The notes beneath the pieces were generated by a model. That model saw nothing but the letters and a program-made list of their open reading frames with translations. It searched no databases and was not told the DNA's origin. This document shows, piece after piece, positions 34,994 through 44,900 of a stretch of DNA of 64,000 nucleotides. Each line of letters starts with the position of its first letter. Within the stretch, counting starts at the first letter, position 1. The translations under genes were made by a program, and so were the position numbers. Source of the DNA: Bin87 sp965204685 (GTDB lineage Bacteria; Chloroflexota; Dehalococcoidia; Lucifugimonadales; UBA3495); the NCBI GenBank assembly GCA_965204685.1, contig OZ242004.1, forward strand, positions 3,286,001 to 3,350,000. The letters run 5' to 3'.

Positions 34994-35653
34994 ATGCCCA
35001 AGAAGCGCGGCACCGGCCTGATGATGGTCTGGTGCGAAGTTCCCGCCGACGTCGAGGAAGAATTCAACCAGTGGTACAACACCGAGCACTTGCAGGAACT
35101 CCTGTCCGTGCCGGGCGTGCTCAACGCCGCCAGGTACGAGGCCACCAGCAGCGGCCCCAAGCACCTGGCGATGTATGAGCTGGAATCGGCCGACGTGATC
35201 AACACCGACGCGTTCAAAAACCGGCCGCCCACTCCCTGGGGCCAACGCGTCGGCCCGCGCGCCGTCGCAACCACCGTCATCAACAACGTCTACCAGATGA
35301 TCCACCCCACGGACCTGAGCGACGAATTGGCCAACGCGGACATGTCCCCGGCACTGCAAATCGGACGCATGGATGTGCCGGCGGCCAGCGACGCCGAGTG
35401 GAACAACTGGTATTCCACCGTTTACGTGCCGAACTACGAAAAGGTGCCGGGCTGCATCCGCGGTCGCCGTTGGAAGTCGGTGCGCGGCGAGCCGGCTTAC
35501 GCCACCGTCTACGAGTTCGAAAACCCCGAGGTGTCTTCAACCGCGGCATGGCTGGAGCAGCGGGAAGCCCACCCCGACAACGGCCGCATGCGTGACGTCA
35601 TGACCCACGCCGCTGGCTCCCCCGGGATTTGGCGCAAGACTTTCCAGCCGTAA
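34994..35653 (+). CDS. Two-domain dimeric alpha-beta-barrel protein (DUF4286/EthD-like)
   Basis: 219 residues from the ATG at 34994, nine bases after AAGGAGG. Two similar halves: MVWCEVPADVEEEFNQWYNTEHLQELLSVPGV (about 10-41) and IGRMDVPAASDAEWNNWYSTVYVPNYEKVPGC (about 121-152), the W-YnxEHx-x-x-PGV pattern of ferredoxin-like alpha-beta barrels such as DUF4286/EthD. Probably an oxygenase or lyase for small aromatic or dicarboxylic substrates, or a non-enzymatic binder. A paralogue with the same two-part build is at 58010. Confidence 0.82.
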   Translation: MPKKRGTGLMMVWCEVPADVEEEFNQWYNTEHLQELLSVPGVLNAARYEATSSGPKHLAMYELESADVINTDAFKNRPPTPWGQRVGPRAVATTVINNVYQMIHPTDLSDELANADMSPALQIGRMDVPAASDAEWNNWYSTVYVPNYEKVPGCIRGRRWKSVRGEPAYATVYEFENPEVSSTAAWLEQREAHPDNGRMRDVMTHAAGSPGIWRKTFQP

Positions 35654-35677
35654 CGGAGGCGGACGGTCAATAGCGTA

Positions 35678-35713
35678 AAATAGAGGAGCGGACGCTGGTT
35701 CGCTCCTCTATTT
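35678..35713 (+). terminator. Terminator after the alpha-beta-barrel gene
   Basis: A 13-bp perfect stem (AAATAGAGGAGCG with CGCTCCTCTATTT) around a 10-base loop, 25 bases past the stop at 35653. Works in either direction; short T content on the plus strand. Confidence 0.65.
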
Positions 35714-35724
35714 GTTGGTTACCC

Positions 35725-36297
35725 ATGACGCTCATCCGCCGCTTTGCATCTCCCGCCTGGATCCTTGCCGCCTTCCTGGCGGCATGGTTGGGGCTGGCGC
35801 CCGCCGCGTGGGGGCAGGACATCGTAGGGCAGGACTCCCGGCGCATCGAAACGGATACCGGGCCCTATACCGTGGTCGTCGACGCCCAGACCCTGCCGTC
35901 GCTCCAGTCGGTGCAGTTCTTCATCCGAATTACCGAGACCTCGACCGGAGCGCCCGCGGAGGACCTGACGGTATCGGTGCTCACCACTTGGAGCAGAAGC
36001 GAGGAAGCCGGAGAAAACATCGCCCTGAGCCCCAACGTTCCCGGGCTCTACACCGCCACCCTTCAGTTCGACCCCGGCAGGTGGGAAACCACCATCTTGG
36101 TTGAACCGCCGACCGGGGGCTCTTACGGCGCCGACGGGTTCGTATTTGATGTTCCGGAGCCGACCACCGACTCGGCGGCGGGTTTCGTGTTCATCGGCGT
36201 TGCGGTGATCCTGATTGCCGGCGCCGGCTACCTGACCTGGAGGATTCGCCAGAACCAGAAGGCTCGCGCCGTCACTCGCGGAGACGCGCCGCCATGA
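35725..36297 (+). CDS. Secreted, membrane-anchored beta-rich protein (FixH/YtkA-like)
   Basis: 190 residues with a classical signal peptide (about 1-29, ending AWG-QDI), an extracytoplasmic domain with alternating polar strands (35-140; VQFFIRITE, ENIALSPNVPGLYTATLQFDPGRWE is the FixH/YtkA-like pattern) and one C-terminal helix (150-172). Often found beside cytochrome oxidase assembly genes as copper- or heme-insertion helpers; ctaG follows with overlapping ATGA, supporting this. No Cys or Met-rich copper motif is obvious. Confidence 0.72.
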   Translation: MTLIRRFASPAWILAAFLAAWLGLAPAAWGQDIVGQDSRRIETDTGPYTVVVDAQTLPSLQSVQFFIRITETSTGAPAEDLTVSVLTTWSRSEEAGENIALSPNVPGLYTATLQFDPGRWETTILVEPPTGGSYGADGFVFDVPEPTTDSAAGFVFIGVAVILIAGAGYLTWRIRQNQKARAVTRGDAPP

Positions 36298-37307
36298 CCG
36301 CGATTTTCAACCGCCGTTGGGGACTGTGGGCCTTGGGCTCCGTTGCCGCTGCGGTAGCCGGCGCGACGCTGAGTGCGGGTATCGCATCGGCCCACCAGGG
36401 CATCCCTCCCGGGCAGACCCCGGCGACGGCTTGGGGCTTCATTACCAATCCAATACCCAGCCTGTTCCTGCTGGGCGCAGTTTACCTGTACGTCAACGGG
36501 CTGAACAACTGGCCCAACCCGACCCATCGCGTCAACGCCTGGCAGAAGGCGTGCTTCTTCGCGGGAATATTGGTGCTGTTCGCGGCCCTGCAATCCCCGA
36601 TTGAACCCCTGGCGGAGCACTACTTCTCCGTCCACCAGGTGCAACACCTGATGGTTCGCATGGTCGGCCCCTTGCTGATCCTGCTCGGCGCGCCGTTGAC
36701 GCCCATGCTGCGGGGTATGCCGACGTGGGCCCGCCAACACATCGTTCGACGGCTCGTGCGGTCACCCCTGGCCCGGTGGATCTACGGCAAGATTACGAAC
36801 CCGGTGTTCACCACCGTCACGTTCCTCGCTCTGCTCTTCATCTGGCAGGCCCCGGGGCCTCACGACCTGGCGGTGCACAACGACTGGGTCCACGAGCTGA
36901 TGCACGGCACGATGCTGACCAGCGGATTCCTCTTCTGGTGGATCGTCATCGATCCCAAGCCGCACCGCTCGCGGCTGCACTACGGCCTGCGCGTCCTCTA
37001 CCTCGGCCTCATCGTGCTTCCTAACACTCTGCTGGGAGCCGGCATCACGTTCCAGGAAGAACTAATTTACCGGGCGTATCAGGAACTTCCGCGTCCGTGG
37101 GAGGGGTTCTCTCATCTGTCCGACCAACGCCTGGGCGGGCTTATTCTCTGGGTGCCTGGCGACATGATGAGCATCCTGTCCGCCGGTATCGTGATGTTCA
37201 TGTGGTACCAGCGGGAGATGGAGGCCAACCCGAACCCGCCCATGCCTCAGCCGGCAATTGAAGGTGAAGGCGACGAGGGAGCGGAAAGCGAACCGCCGGA
37301 GCGCTAA
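36294..37307 (+). CDS. Cytochrome c oxidase assembly protein CtaG (Caa3 type)
   Basis: 337 residues with about seven membrane helices, starting MTAIFNRRWGLWALGSVAAAVAGA. AHQGIPPG... then HYFSVHQVQHLMVRMVGPLLILLGAPL (about 103-129, in parts) with the conserved His pair and QAPGPHDLAVHN further on are CtaG hallmarks. Helps insert copper in aa3/caa3 oxidases. Its start overlaps the end of the preceding gene (ATGA), so the two are coupled. No oxidase subunit genes are in the window. Confidence 0.88.
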   Translation: MTAIFNRRWGLWALGSVAAAVAGATLSAGIASAHQGIPPGQTPATAWGFITNPIPSLFLLGAVYLYVNGLNNWPNPTHRVNAWQKACFFAGILVLFAALQSPIEPLAEHYFSVHQVQHLMVRMVGPLLILLGAPLTPMLRGMPTWARQHIVRRLVRSPLARWIYGKITNPVFTTVTFLALLFIWQAPGPHDLAVHNDWVHELMHGTMLTSGFLFWWIVIDPKPHRSRLHYGLRVLYLGLIVLPNTLLGAGITFQEELIYRAYQELPRPWEGFSHLSDQRLGGLILWVPGDMMSILSAGIVMFMWYQREMEANPNPPMPQPAIEGEGDEGAESEPPER

Positions 37308-37329
37308 AACTCCAAATCGACAGTTCAAA

Positions 37330-37359
37330 TTGACCGCCAACGAGCGTAACTTGTACGAT
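37330..37359 (+). promoter_or_regulatory. Promoter of the LLM monooxygenase gene
   Basis: TTGACC (37330-37335), 18 bases, TACGAT (37354-37359). Predicted start near 37366, about 35 bases before the ATG at 37402. Confidence 0.6.
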
Positions 37360-37401
37360 GTGGCCCGTTGTTTGATCAATCCCCAAATCGACCGGTGAAG
37401 T

Positions 37402-38523
37402 ATGGCCATTAGCAACGGACTTCGTCCCGAACCGCGTTTCGACTGGTTTATACCCATTGACGGCGATGGCGCGCGCGCCGGCACGGTCAGAGCTGACCGC
37501 CCGCCGACTTTCGAATATCTGCGGCAGGTGGCCGAAACCGCCGAACAGTGCGGTTTCTACTCCATGCTCATTCCCACGCGTTTCGCCAATGGACTGTTTT
37601 CGGAGGACGCCCCCCTGGCCGAGACCTGGACCACGGCCACGGCGTTGGCGGCGGTAACCTCCAAAATCCGCTTCCTGGTGGCGGTGCGGCCTGGGTTCAT
37701 CGCGCTGGGATTGTTCGCCCAGATGGCCGCCGCGCTGCACCAGATATCCGGGGGACGCCTGGATATCAACATCGTGCCCGGCGGCATCCAGAACGACTTC
37801 GAACGCGTTGGCGAGGTCAGCGACCACGCGACCCGTTATGAAAGGGCCGAAGAGTTCATCCAGGCCTGCCGCGCCTTGTGGCAAGACCCGCAGCCGGTCA
37901 CTTATTCCGGCGATTTCTACCAGCTTGCCGATGCCTATTGCGCCCCCGCTCCGGGCCAGGACGGCCCCAAGTTTTACCTCGGCGGCGCGTCCCCGCGGGC
38001 TCTGGGGCTCTCCGCCCGACAGGCCGACGTTCACCTGGGCTGGATCGAGCCACTGGAGGACACCGCCCAGCGCGTCGCCGACTTGAAACAGCAATTTGCC
38101 GGGACCAACCGGCCGCTCACCCTCGGCCTCCGAACCCACCTGGTAATACGAGATGACGAGGACGAGGCTTGGCAAGCGGCGCGCCGGCTCATCGCCGACG
38201 CCGCGCCGGAGGTCAAGGCCCAGCGTCAGTCCGCCATCGTCGGCACTCCCATGGTCGGTCAGCAGGCCCAGGCCCGAGAAGCCGAGGACTATCGCCTCGG
38301 GCGGCACCTGTGGAACGGTCTGTCCGAGGTCCGGGTCAACTGCGGCAGCGCCCTGGTGGGCACGCCGGAACAGGTGGCCGACGAACTGCTGGACTACTGG
38401 CGGTTGGGCATTGACGAGTTCATCCTCAGCGGCTTCCCCCACGTCGAGGAGTGCCAGCGGGCGGCCGAAGACCTGTTGCCGCTGGTGCGCGAACGGGTCG
38501 CGTCCGCAAACGATGAGCGCTGA
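37402..38523 (+). CDS. LLM-class flavin-dependent monooxygenase (SsuD-like)
   Basis: 373 residues. The TIM-barrel family marks are visible: FEYLRQVAETAEQCGFYSMLIPT (about 35-57), TKIRFLVAVRPGF, GGRLDINIVPGGIQNDFERVGE (about 116-137, with SGGR and the FMN-binding Asn), and RYERAEEFIQACRALW. LVGTPEQVADELLDYWRLGIDEFILSGFPH near the end is typical of alkanesulfonate monooxygenase SsuD. Needs reduced FMN from a separate reductase. Substrate (alkanesulfonate, amine or other) is not determinable. Confidence 0.9.
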   Translation: MAISNGLRPEPRFDWFIPIDGDGARAGTVRADRPPTFEYLRQVAETAEQCGFYSMLIPTRFANGLFSEDAPLAETWTTATALAAVTSKIRFLVAVRPGFIALGLFAQMAAALHQISGGRLDINIVPGGIQNDFERVGEVSDHATRYERAEEFIQACRALWQDPQPVTYSGDFYQLADAYCAPAPGQDGPKFYLGGASPRALGLSARQADVHLGWIEPLEDTAQRVADLKQQFAGTNRPLTLGLRTHLVIRDDEDEAWQAARRLIADAAPEVKAQRQSAIVGTPMVGQQAQAREAEDYRLGRHLWNGLSEVRVNCGSALVGTPEQVADELLDYWRLGIDEFILSGFPHVEECQRAAEDLLPLVRERVASANDER

Positions 38524-38562
38524 TCCCCGCGGACGTTGGCGTTTGCGCCGGAGCATCACGCC

Positions 38563-41500
38563 TTGACCCGTAATTTCGCTCTGCTGCTCTGGCTGCTGCC
38601 CCGGCGGATCCGTTCCGCGTGGGGGCTGTTGGCCGTTACCGCCTTCGGCGTCCTGGCAGCGGTAACTATCATGGCGCTGGGCGCAATGTACTCGCAGGGA
38701 CTGGCCGAGGCGGGACTGCGGCACTCCTTGGCGGTCGCATCGCCCACCGTGATCAACACTCAGATAGTCGTGCGCAACCGTCCCCTGGGTCCGGCGGACT
38801 ACACGTCGCTCCGCACCGACATCGAACAGATCATCGACAACGACGTTAGCTATCTGCGGCGGGGCCAGGAACGCTACGCCAAGATGCTGCCCACGCTGCC
38901 CTTTGTCCAGGTGGGCGCTCCGTTCGGGATATCCGATGTTCCGTTGGGCCGGCCATTCTTCGTTACGGAGTTCGCCGAGCACTCGCGACTGGTCGATGGC
39001 CGCTGGCCATCGCCAACGGTCGGAAGCGAACCGGGAACCTGTGTCAATCTCGCTGACGGTTGCCCGCGCATCGAGGGCGTCCTGGGGCTTGACACTTCCC
39101 GCCTCATGGGATGGGGAGTTGGCAAAGAAGCCTGGCTGGTGGTGTTCCCCGGAAACGACGAAGAACCCGCCGAGTACATCGGCGTCGAAATCGTCGGCAT
39201 CGCCGAAGCCAACGATCCCCGCGAAGAGTACTGGATGGGTTCCGCCGACTACTTCCGGATGGGCGACTGGGAAGGCCGACCCGTGGCGCCCATTTACGTT
39301 CACGAGCAGGCGTTCTTTGACGGCATCGGTGAACCGTTCCCTACACTGGTGGGCGACTACGGTTGGTTCCTGTACATCAACCCTGACGTCATCACCGCCT
39401 CAACAGTACAGCAAACCCGGGACGACCTCACCGCGCTGGAAACGGACATCAACAGCCGATTCCCCCGTTCCTACATCCTGACCGGACTGGAAAACAGCCG
39501 CGGCACGGGTTTGTTGGCCACATACCAACGGGAACTCACACTGGCGCGCGCCCCGCTGATCCTGTTCATTTCTCTGGTGGTTGTCGTCATCCTCTACTTC
39601 CTGGCCCTGGCCGTTGGTCTGCTGGCCGGCGCCCGTTCCGCGGAGTCTTCCATGCTGCGCAGCCGGGGAGCCAGCATCGGACAAGTTGGAGGGCTTCTGG
39701 CGGTGGGAGAGGGACTGATCGTGGTCGCGGCTACGCTGATCGGCCCGCTGCTGGCTTGGGGCATTGGCAGCCTGCTGCTGGTGGAGACCATCAATCCAGC
39801 GGCCCGGGCCGGCGCCGGCGAGGCTCCCCTGGACGTTTCCCTGTCCTGGCAGATGTACGCCATGGGCGCGGTTGGCGGGCTGCTGAGCCTGGCGGTTCTC
39901 ACTGTTGCCGGCGGCAGCCTGGCCCGCCTCGGCATCCTGGATTTCCTGCGAGCCCGGGCCCGCCCGCCGTCCGCGCCGTGGCTGCAACGGTACTACATCG
40001 ACATCATTGCGATGGTCGTCCTGGCCGTCCTGGTTTGGCAGATCCGACAACGGGGCGGCTTCGTGGAAAGCGAGCTAACCGGCCGGGGGCCGGCATTAGA
40101 CCCTTCGCTGCTGTTGGCGCCGTCTGCGGCTCTGTTGACCCTTGCCTTCCTGCTACTCCGGGCTTTGCCCTGGCTGATGACGGGTACCGCGTGGGCCTCT
40201 CAACAGTTGGCTCCGGCCTGGATCAGCCTGTCGTTGCGGAGGATGGCGCGTCATCCGCTCCCCTACGCGTCATTGACCGTGGTCGTTACGCTGGCAGCGG
40301 CTCTGGGTGTGTTTGCAGGAACCTTCCAGACTACGCTGGCTCGCAGCGAAGCGGACCAGGCAAACCACAGCGTTGGAGGCGACATCACCCTGGGCGGCAC
40401 CAGCTTCATCGGCCGCACCGAACAACAGCGGATTGACCAGCTGAAGTCCATTGACGGGGTCGAAGCGGTGTCGCCAATCATCCGGGAGCCGGTCGGATTC
40501 ATCGACGGACCGTTCCAGCGCGGGACCGTCATGGGCGTTGATCCGCTGACCATCGGGCAGGTTTCATGGTGGCGCGACGACTTCGTCGACGGCGAACCGA
40601 CGCCCCTTGACACTCTGGTCGCGCCATTGCGAAGAACTCTGTCCCCGGAGACTGCCGGAGTTGAGATACCGCAGGACGCCGAGGAGATCGGCGTCTGGAT
40701 CAGACGTGACGACGCACCCACCGTTGGCGCCGCGGTGCCGCTGCCCAGCTACCGACTGTGGCTGCGCATCGGCAACGATCGTGGGCGTTATCGCAACCTC
40801 GAGTTGGGCATACTCAGCCAACACCAGACCGGTTGGCACCATCTGAGGACGCCTTTGCCCGAAGAAAGCGCGACCGTACAAGTTGACGACCAATGGCGAG
40901 TGGTCTCAATCTTCATTTCGGGAGACTCGTTCGCACGGACCCCGCCGGGCGGCCTCTCCTTTGACGGCGTGACCGTGTACGGGCCCGATCTGCCAACAGC
41001 CGGCGAGGTGATCGATGGATTTGAAGAGATCGGTCCCTGGGTGCCGTTGCCCCAGGCTGGAAACGTTCCCGATCGCACCGAGCGCTCTCCGGATGCCGCC
41101 CACACCGGCGACACCGGCCTCTCCATCAATTGGGAAGAGCCGTTGGGCCGGTCTCCCCGGGGTATCGTCATCCCGCCCGCTCCGCTGCCGTTGCCGGCCA
41201 TCACCGGGCCCGGGTTTGTTCCCGACCAAACGGTCAGGATCACCGTGGACGGATACATCGTGCCCGCCCAGGTCACGGGCACCGTCAACCACTTTCCCAC
41301 TTTGGACGCCCGGCGTTCGCTGGTAGTGGTGTCGGTGTACGAGCTGCGGGCCTGGTTGAACCAGGCCCCGGGCGCCCAACCCATCACCCCCGACGAGTGG
41401 TGGTTCGACGTGGCAGAAGGCGCCGACCGGGAGCGAGTGGCCAGCGAGATCCTGGACGTCGGATATCGACTGTCCTTCCTCCGCGATCGCGACGACGCCG

Positions 41501-41958
41501 TCGACCTGGCGACACGCAATCCCCTGGCCGGCGGAGCCTGGGACGCCTTGACCGGAATCGGACTAGCCGCCCTGGCGCTGGCCGTAGCCCTGGCCCTGTG
41601 CGCCCACGCCGCGGTGGCAGTGCGCGAGCAGCGGGTCGACATGTCAGTCGGCGCGGCGCTGGGCATTCCCCAGTGGCAGCGGATCGCCGGCCTGGCGCTG
41701 GAACGGGTCATCGTCGGCATCCTGGGCATCGTGGTCGGCGGGCTGGCCGGCTGGGGACTGGCGCGGTGGACCCTGGGCGAGTTGGCCGGAAACGCGGCCG
41801 GAGGCGCCGTCACCCCGCCCATCATATTTGTGGCGGAAGGTCCCTGGTTGGTCGCTACCTTCCTCTGCCTCATCGTCGCCGCGATCGCGGCAATCGCCCT
41901 CGCCGGCGCGGTGGCGCGCCGTTTGCGCCCGCCCGAAGTGCTGAGAGAGGCCGAGTAG
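38563..41958 (+). CDS. FtsX-type giant ABC permease, first copy
   Basis: 1131 residues from the TTG at 38563, which has GGAG ten bases upstream; the TTG at 38536 is an alternative. A single hydrophobic segment near residues 15-40 precedes a long extracytoplasmic part; helices cluster at about 330-460, 480-560 and 1000-1120, and FtsX hallmarks appear as LRSRGASIGQVGGLLAVGEGL and, at the end, VDMSVGAALGIPQWQRIAGLALERVIVGILGI. This is the two-module MacB/LolCE-type build. Followed after six bases by a paralogue; no ABC ATPase is adjacent. Confidence 0.85.
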   Translation: MTRNFALLLWLLPRRIRSAWGLLAVTAFGVLAAVTIMALGAMYSQGLAEAGLRHSLAVASPTVINTQIVVRNRPLGPADYTSLRTDIEQIIDNDVSYLRRGQERYAKMLPTLPFVQVGAPFGISDVPLGRPFFVTEFAEHSRLVDGRWPSPTVGSEPGTCVNLADGCPRIEGVLGLDTSRLMGWGVGKEAWLVVFPGNDEEPAEYIGVEIVGIAEANDPREEYWMGSADYFRMGDWEGRPVAPIYVHEQAFFDGIGEPFPTLVGDYGWFLYINPDVITASTVQQTRDDLTALETDINSRFPRSYILTGLENSRGTGLLATYQRELTLARAPLILFISLVVVVILYFLALAVGLLAGARSAESSMLRSRGASIGQVGGLLAVGEGLIVVAATLIGPLLAWGIGSLLLVETINPAARAGAGEAPLDVSLSWQMYAMGAVGGLLSLAVLTVAGGSLARLGILDFLRARARPPSAPWLQRYYIDIIAMVVLAVLVWQIRQRGGFVESELTGRGPALDPSLLLAPSAALLTLAFLLLRALPWLMTGTAWASQQLAPAWISLSLRRMARHPLPYASLTVVVTLAAALGVFAGTFQTTLARSEADQANHSVGGDITLGGTSFIGRTEQQRIDQLKSIDGVEAVSPIIREPVGFIDGPFQRGTVMGVDPLTIGQVSWWRDDFVDGEPTPLDTLVAPLRRTLSPETAGVEIPQDAEEIGVWIRRDDAPTVGAAVPLPSYRLWLRIGNDRGRYRNLELGILSQHQTGWHHLRTPLPEESATVQVDDQWRVVSIFISGDSFARTPPGGLSFDGVTVYGPDLPTAGEVIDGFEEIGPWVPLPQAGNVPDRTERSPDAAHTGDTGLSINWEEPLGRSPRGIVIPPAPLPLPAITGPGFVPDQTVRITVDGYIVPAQVTGTVNHFPTLDARRSLVVVSVYELRAWLNQAPGAQPITPDEWWFDVAEGADRERVASEILDVGYRLSFLRDRDDAVDLATRNPLAGGAWDALTGIGLAALALAVALALCAHAAVAVREQRVDMSVGAALGIPQWQRIAGLALERVIVGILGIVVGGLAGWGLARWTLGELAGNAAGGAVTPPIIFVAEGPWLVATFLCLIVAAIAAIALAGAVARRLRPPEVLREAE

Positions 41959-41964
41959 TCGCGC

Positions 41965-44900
41965 ATGACCGCCATCATCAACCTGGGTTACGTGCTGGCG
42001 CGACGACGGTTGATGTCGTCGTTCCGCATGGAGCTGACGGTCCTTCTGGGAGTCACGCTGGCCGTAGTGCTGCTTTCCAGCGCGGTGGTCTTCAACGACC
42101 TGCTGGCGGAGACGGCCCTGCGCCGGGCCTTGGCCGACGCCGAATCCAGCGACGTTAATCTCTGGGTGCGGGTGTTCAACGACCTCGACGACCCCCGCAC
42201 GGCGACGCCGGCCAGCGACCGCTATCTCACCAGCCGGCAGTTCGTCGCGCAGCGCGTCCTGCCTCCCCTGGGAGATGCCGTCGGCGCCGTCTCCTTCCAG
42301 GTGGAAACCGCGACCTTCTATTTCACCGGGCGCCCCAACCTCGACCTGCCCAACGACGAGCGCCCCCGCGGCCGGATGCAATACATTTCGGGTCTCAGGG
42401 ATGGGAAAGCAGAACTGGTCGAGGGCCGCTGGCCCGGGGTAGCCGGAGACGGGGGTTACGACGACAGCACGGGAGACACTGACGAGATCGTCGTCGAAAT
42501 CGTGGTGGATTCCCTGGGGCTGCAATTCCTGGACCTTGAACTGGGCGAGGGGTTCGAAATCGTGCCGGCCACCGGGGGCGAGGACCAACCGTCAACCCGC
42601 GTCGTGGTGGTGGGCGTCATCGAGCCGGTGGACCTGGAGGACGAGTACTGGTACCGCCGTCACAAGCTGCTGGCGTACCAGGACGACGATTGGACGCTGG
42701 TTCCCCTGTTCACTTCCGAACAGGCGTTGCGTCAGCAAATTGGCCGCCGTTATCCGGGTATCTACACCAGTTCCGCCTGGTTTGTGCAGATTGACCGGGA
42801 AGGAATACCCGCCAAGCGGGTGGATGAATTGCAGCGGGAACTCCAGCGGGTGCGGCGGGATGTAACGAACAATCTGCCCAACGGCAGCACGTCCACCGGG
42901 TTGATCCGCATCCTGGAGGACCACGAAGAGCAGTTGTTGCTGGCGCGCATCCCCCTGTTCCTGATGGTGTTCCTGGTTACCGGCATCCTCGCCTACTACC
43001 TGACCATTACCGCCGGAATGGTGATTCGCGCTCGCGCTGGCGAGATCGCCATGCTCAAGAGCCGCGGCGCAACCACGGTGCAAATCGGCATCCTGACCCT
43101 GGTTGAGGGCCTGCTTCTGGCCGGCCCGGCACTGGTCGCCGGGGCTTTGCTCTCCCCGCTGCTGGCCAGAGCGTTGGGCGGGCTGGTATTCGACGCCGAA
43201 TCCGTGGGCGCCCCCGTCTCCCTGTCCTGGCAAGCATTCGGGATGGGCGCGGCCGGGGCGGCGTTGGCCGTGATCGTGCTCTCGCTGGCGACTCTTGCGG
43301 CCGCGAGCAAAGGGATCGTGGAATTCCGCCAGTCCGGGGCGCGACCGGCGCGCACCCCGTTCATCCACCGTTATTACCTGGACCTGCTGGCTCTGGTAGT
43401 CATCGCGTTCCTGTGGTGGCAGATTTCCAGCCGGGGAACCGTCCTGACCCGGAGCCTGGGCAGCCGTGATCTGGAAATCGATTTCGCCCTGCTGCTGGGA
43501 CCAGCTTTGGGCCTGATTGCGCTTGGCCTGCTGGTAATGCGGCTGTTCCCGCTGGCCCTGGGCATATCCGCACGCATCGTGGGGCCGGTGGGGCCCGGCT
43601 GGCTGGTGCAAGGTCTGCGCCGCATCGCCCGCGATCCCATCGCTCCGGGGAGCCTGGTCGCGCTGCTCATGCTGGCGACGGCTCTGGGCGTGGTTGGCAG
43701 CGCATTTTCGGCCACCCTGAACCGCAGCCTGGACGACCGCGTTCGATACGACATTGGCGCGGACATCCGGGTACAACACGACAACGGCCGTATTGCGCGA
43801 GCCTTTGCCGGGTTGTCTGACGTGCTGCCCAATTCCGCCGAAGCGATGCGTACCGAAGGCAGCCTGCTTACCGAGGGTTTCGGATCCCAACGCGTGTCGG
43901 TCCTGGCCGTCGACTCCCCTCGCCTCGCCGATGTTGCCTGGTGGCGGGACGATTTCGCGAACGGCAACGGTTTGTCTGACCTGATGGTCCAGATCACACC
44001 AAACTCGGACGCCCCGGACGGGTTGCCGCTTCCCGAGGGCACCACCGCGCTGTCTTTGTGGGCGATGACCACTCAGACTGGCCCGTTTCGCCGTGAGCCC
44101 CTGGTGGGCGTGACCGCCCGCTTGCGCGACGGCTCCGGACGATATTACGACGTGCCATTGGGCGACGTGCGGGAGACCCGACAGTGGCAGATGCTGGAGG
44201 GCAGTACCGAGCTTCGCTTGGGACGAGGCGGACGGCCCACCAGTGATGCAGACGTTCCTCGGCTGGACGTTCCCCCGCACACTCTCATCAACCTGCAAAT
44301 CTCCGGCCGGACCAGCGGTGATCGCCCCGGCGTGCTCTTCGTCGACGGACTGACGGCGCACACCGACGTCGGACAGGTGGTGGTAGCCGACCTGAACACC
44401 GCCGACGGCTGGAGCGTCATTGAAGATTACGTGCGACCCGGGCTCTACTCCGTGGAAACCAGCCGCAACGTGGCCCGACCCGGCACCACCGGTTCTGCCG
44501 TTTTCAGCTGGGCGCCCGGCGGCATCGGCGCGCCGGGTTTGTGGCCGGGTCAAGACGCTCCACCCGTGAAGGCTCTCGTCAGCCCGGGCATCCTTGAAGC
44601 CACCGGCGCCGAAGTCGGCGAGCAGATCAGCCTCGGTATGTCCACCTTCGCATTGCCCATCAAGATCGAAGGGGTTGCTGAGTTCTTCCCCACGGTGGAC
44701 CCCAGGGAGCAACCTTTTGTCATCACCGACCTCGGCGATTTCGTTGAATACGCCAACCGGCACAGCCGGCGCATCTTCGGCGGCTCGGGCGAGGTTTGGC
44801 TGGACCGTGACATCGCCGTGGGCGACCTGGATCACGCGCTGACGGAGAGCCGGACGGCGGTTTCCAGCATGGAGGGATTTGGCTTGGCCGCCGGCAAGGC

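Noticed and set aside
37198..39303. Minus-strand open frame of 701 codons
   Set aside because: Covers ctaG end, the LLM gene and the permease start in reverse; no homology visible.
42592..44835. Minus-strand open frame of 747 codons
   Set aside because: Shadow of the second FtsX-type permease in GC-rich DNA; low-complexity Gln/Gly/Arg composition and no motifs.
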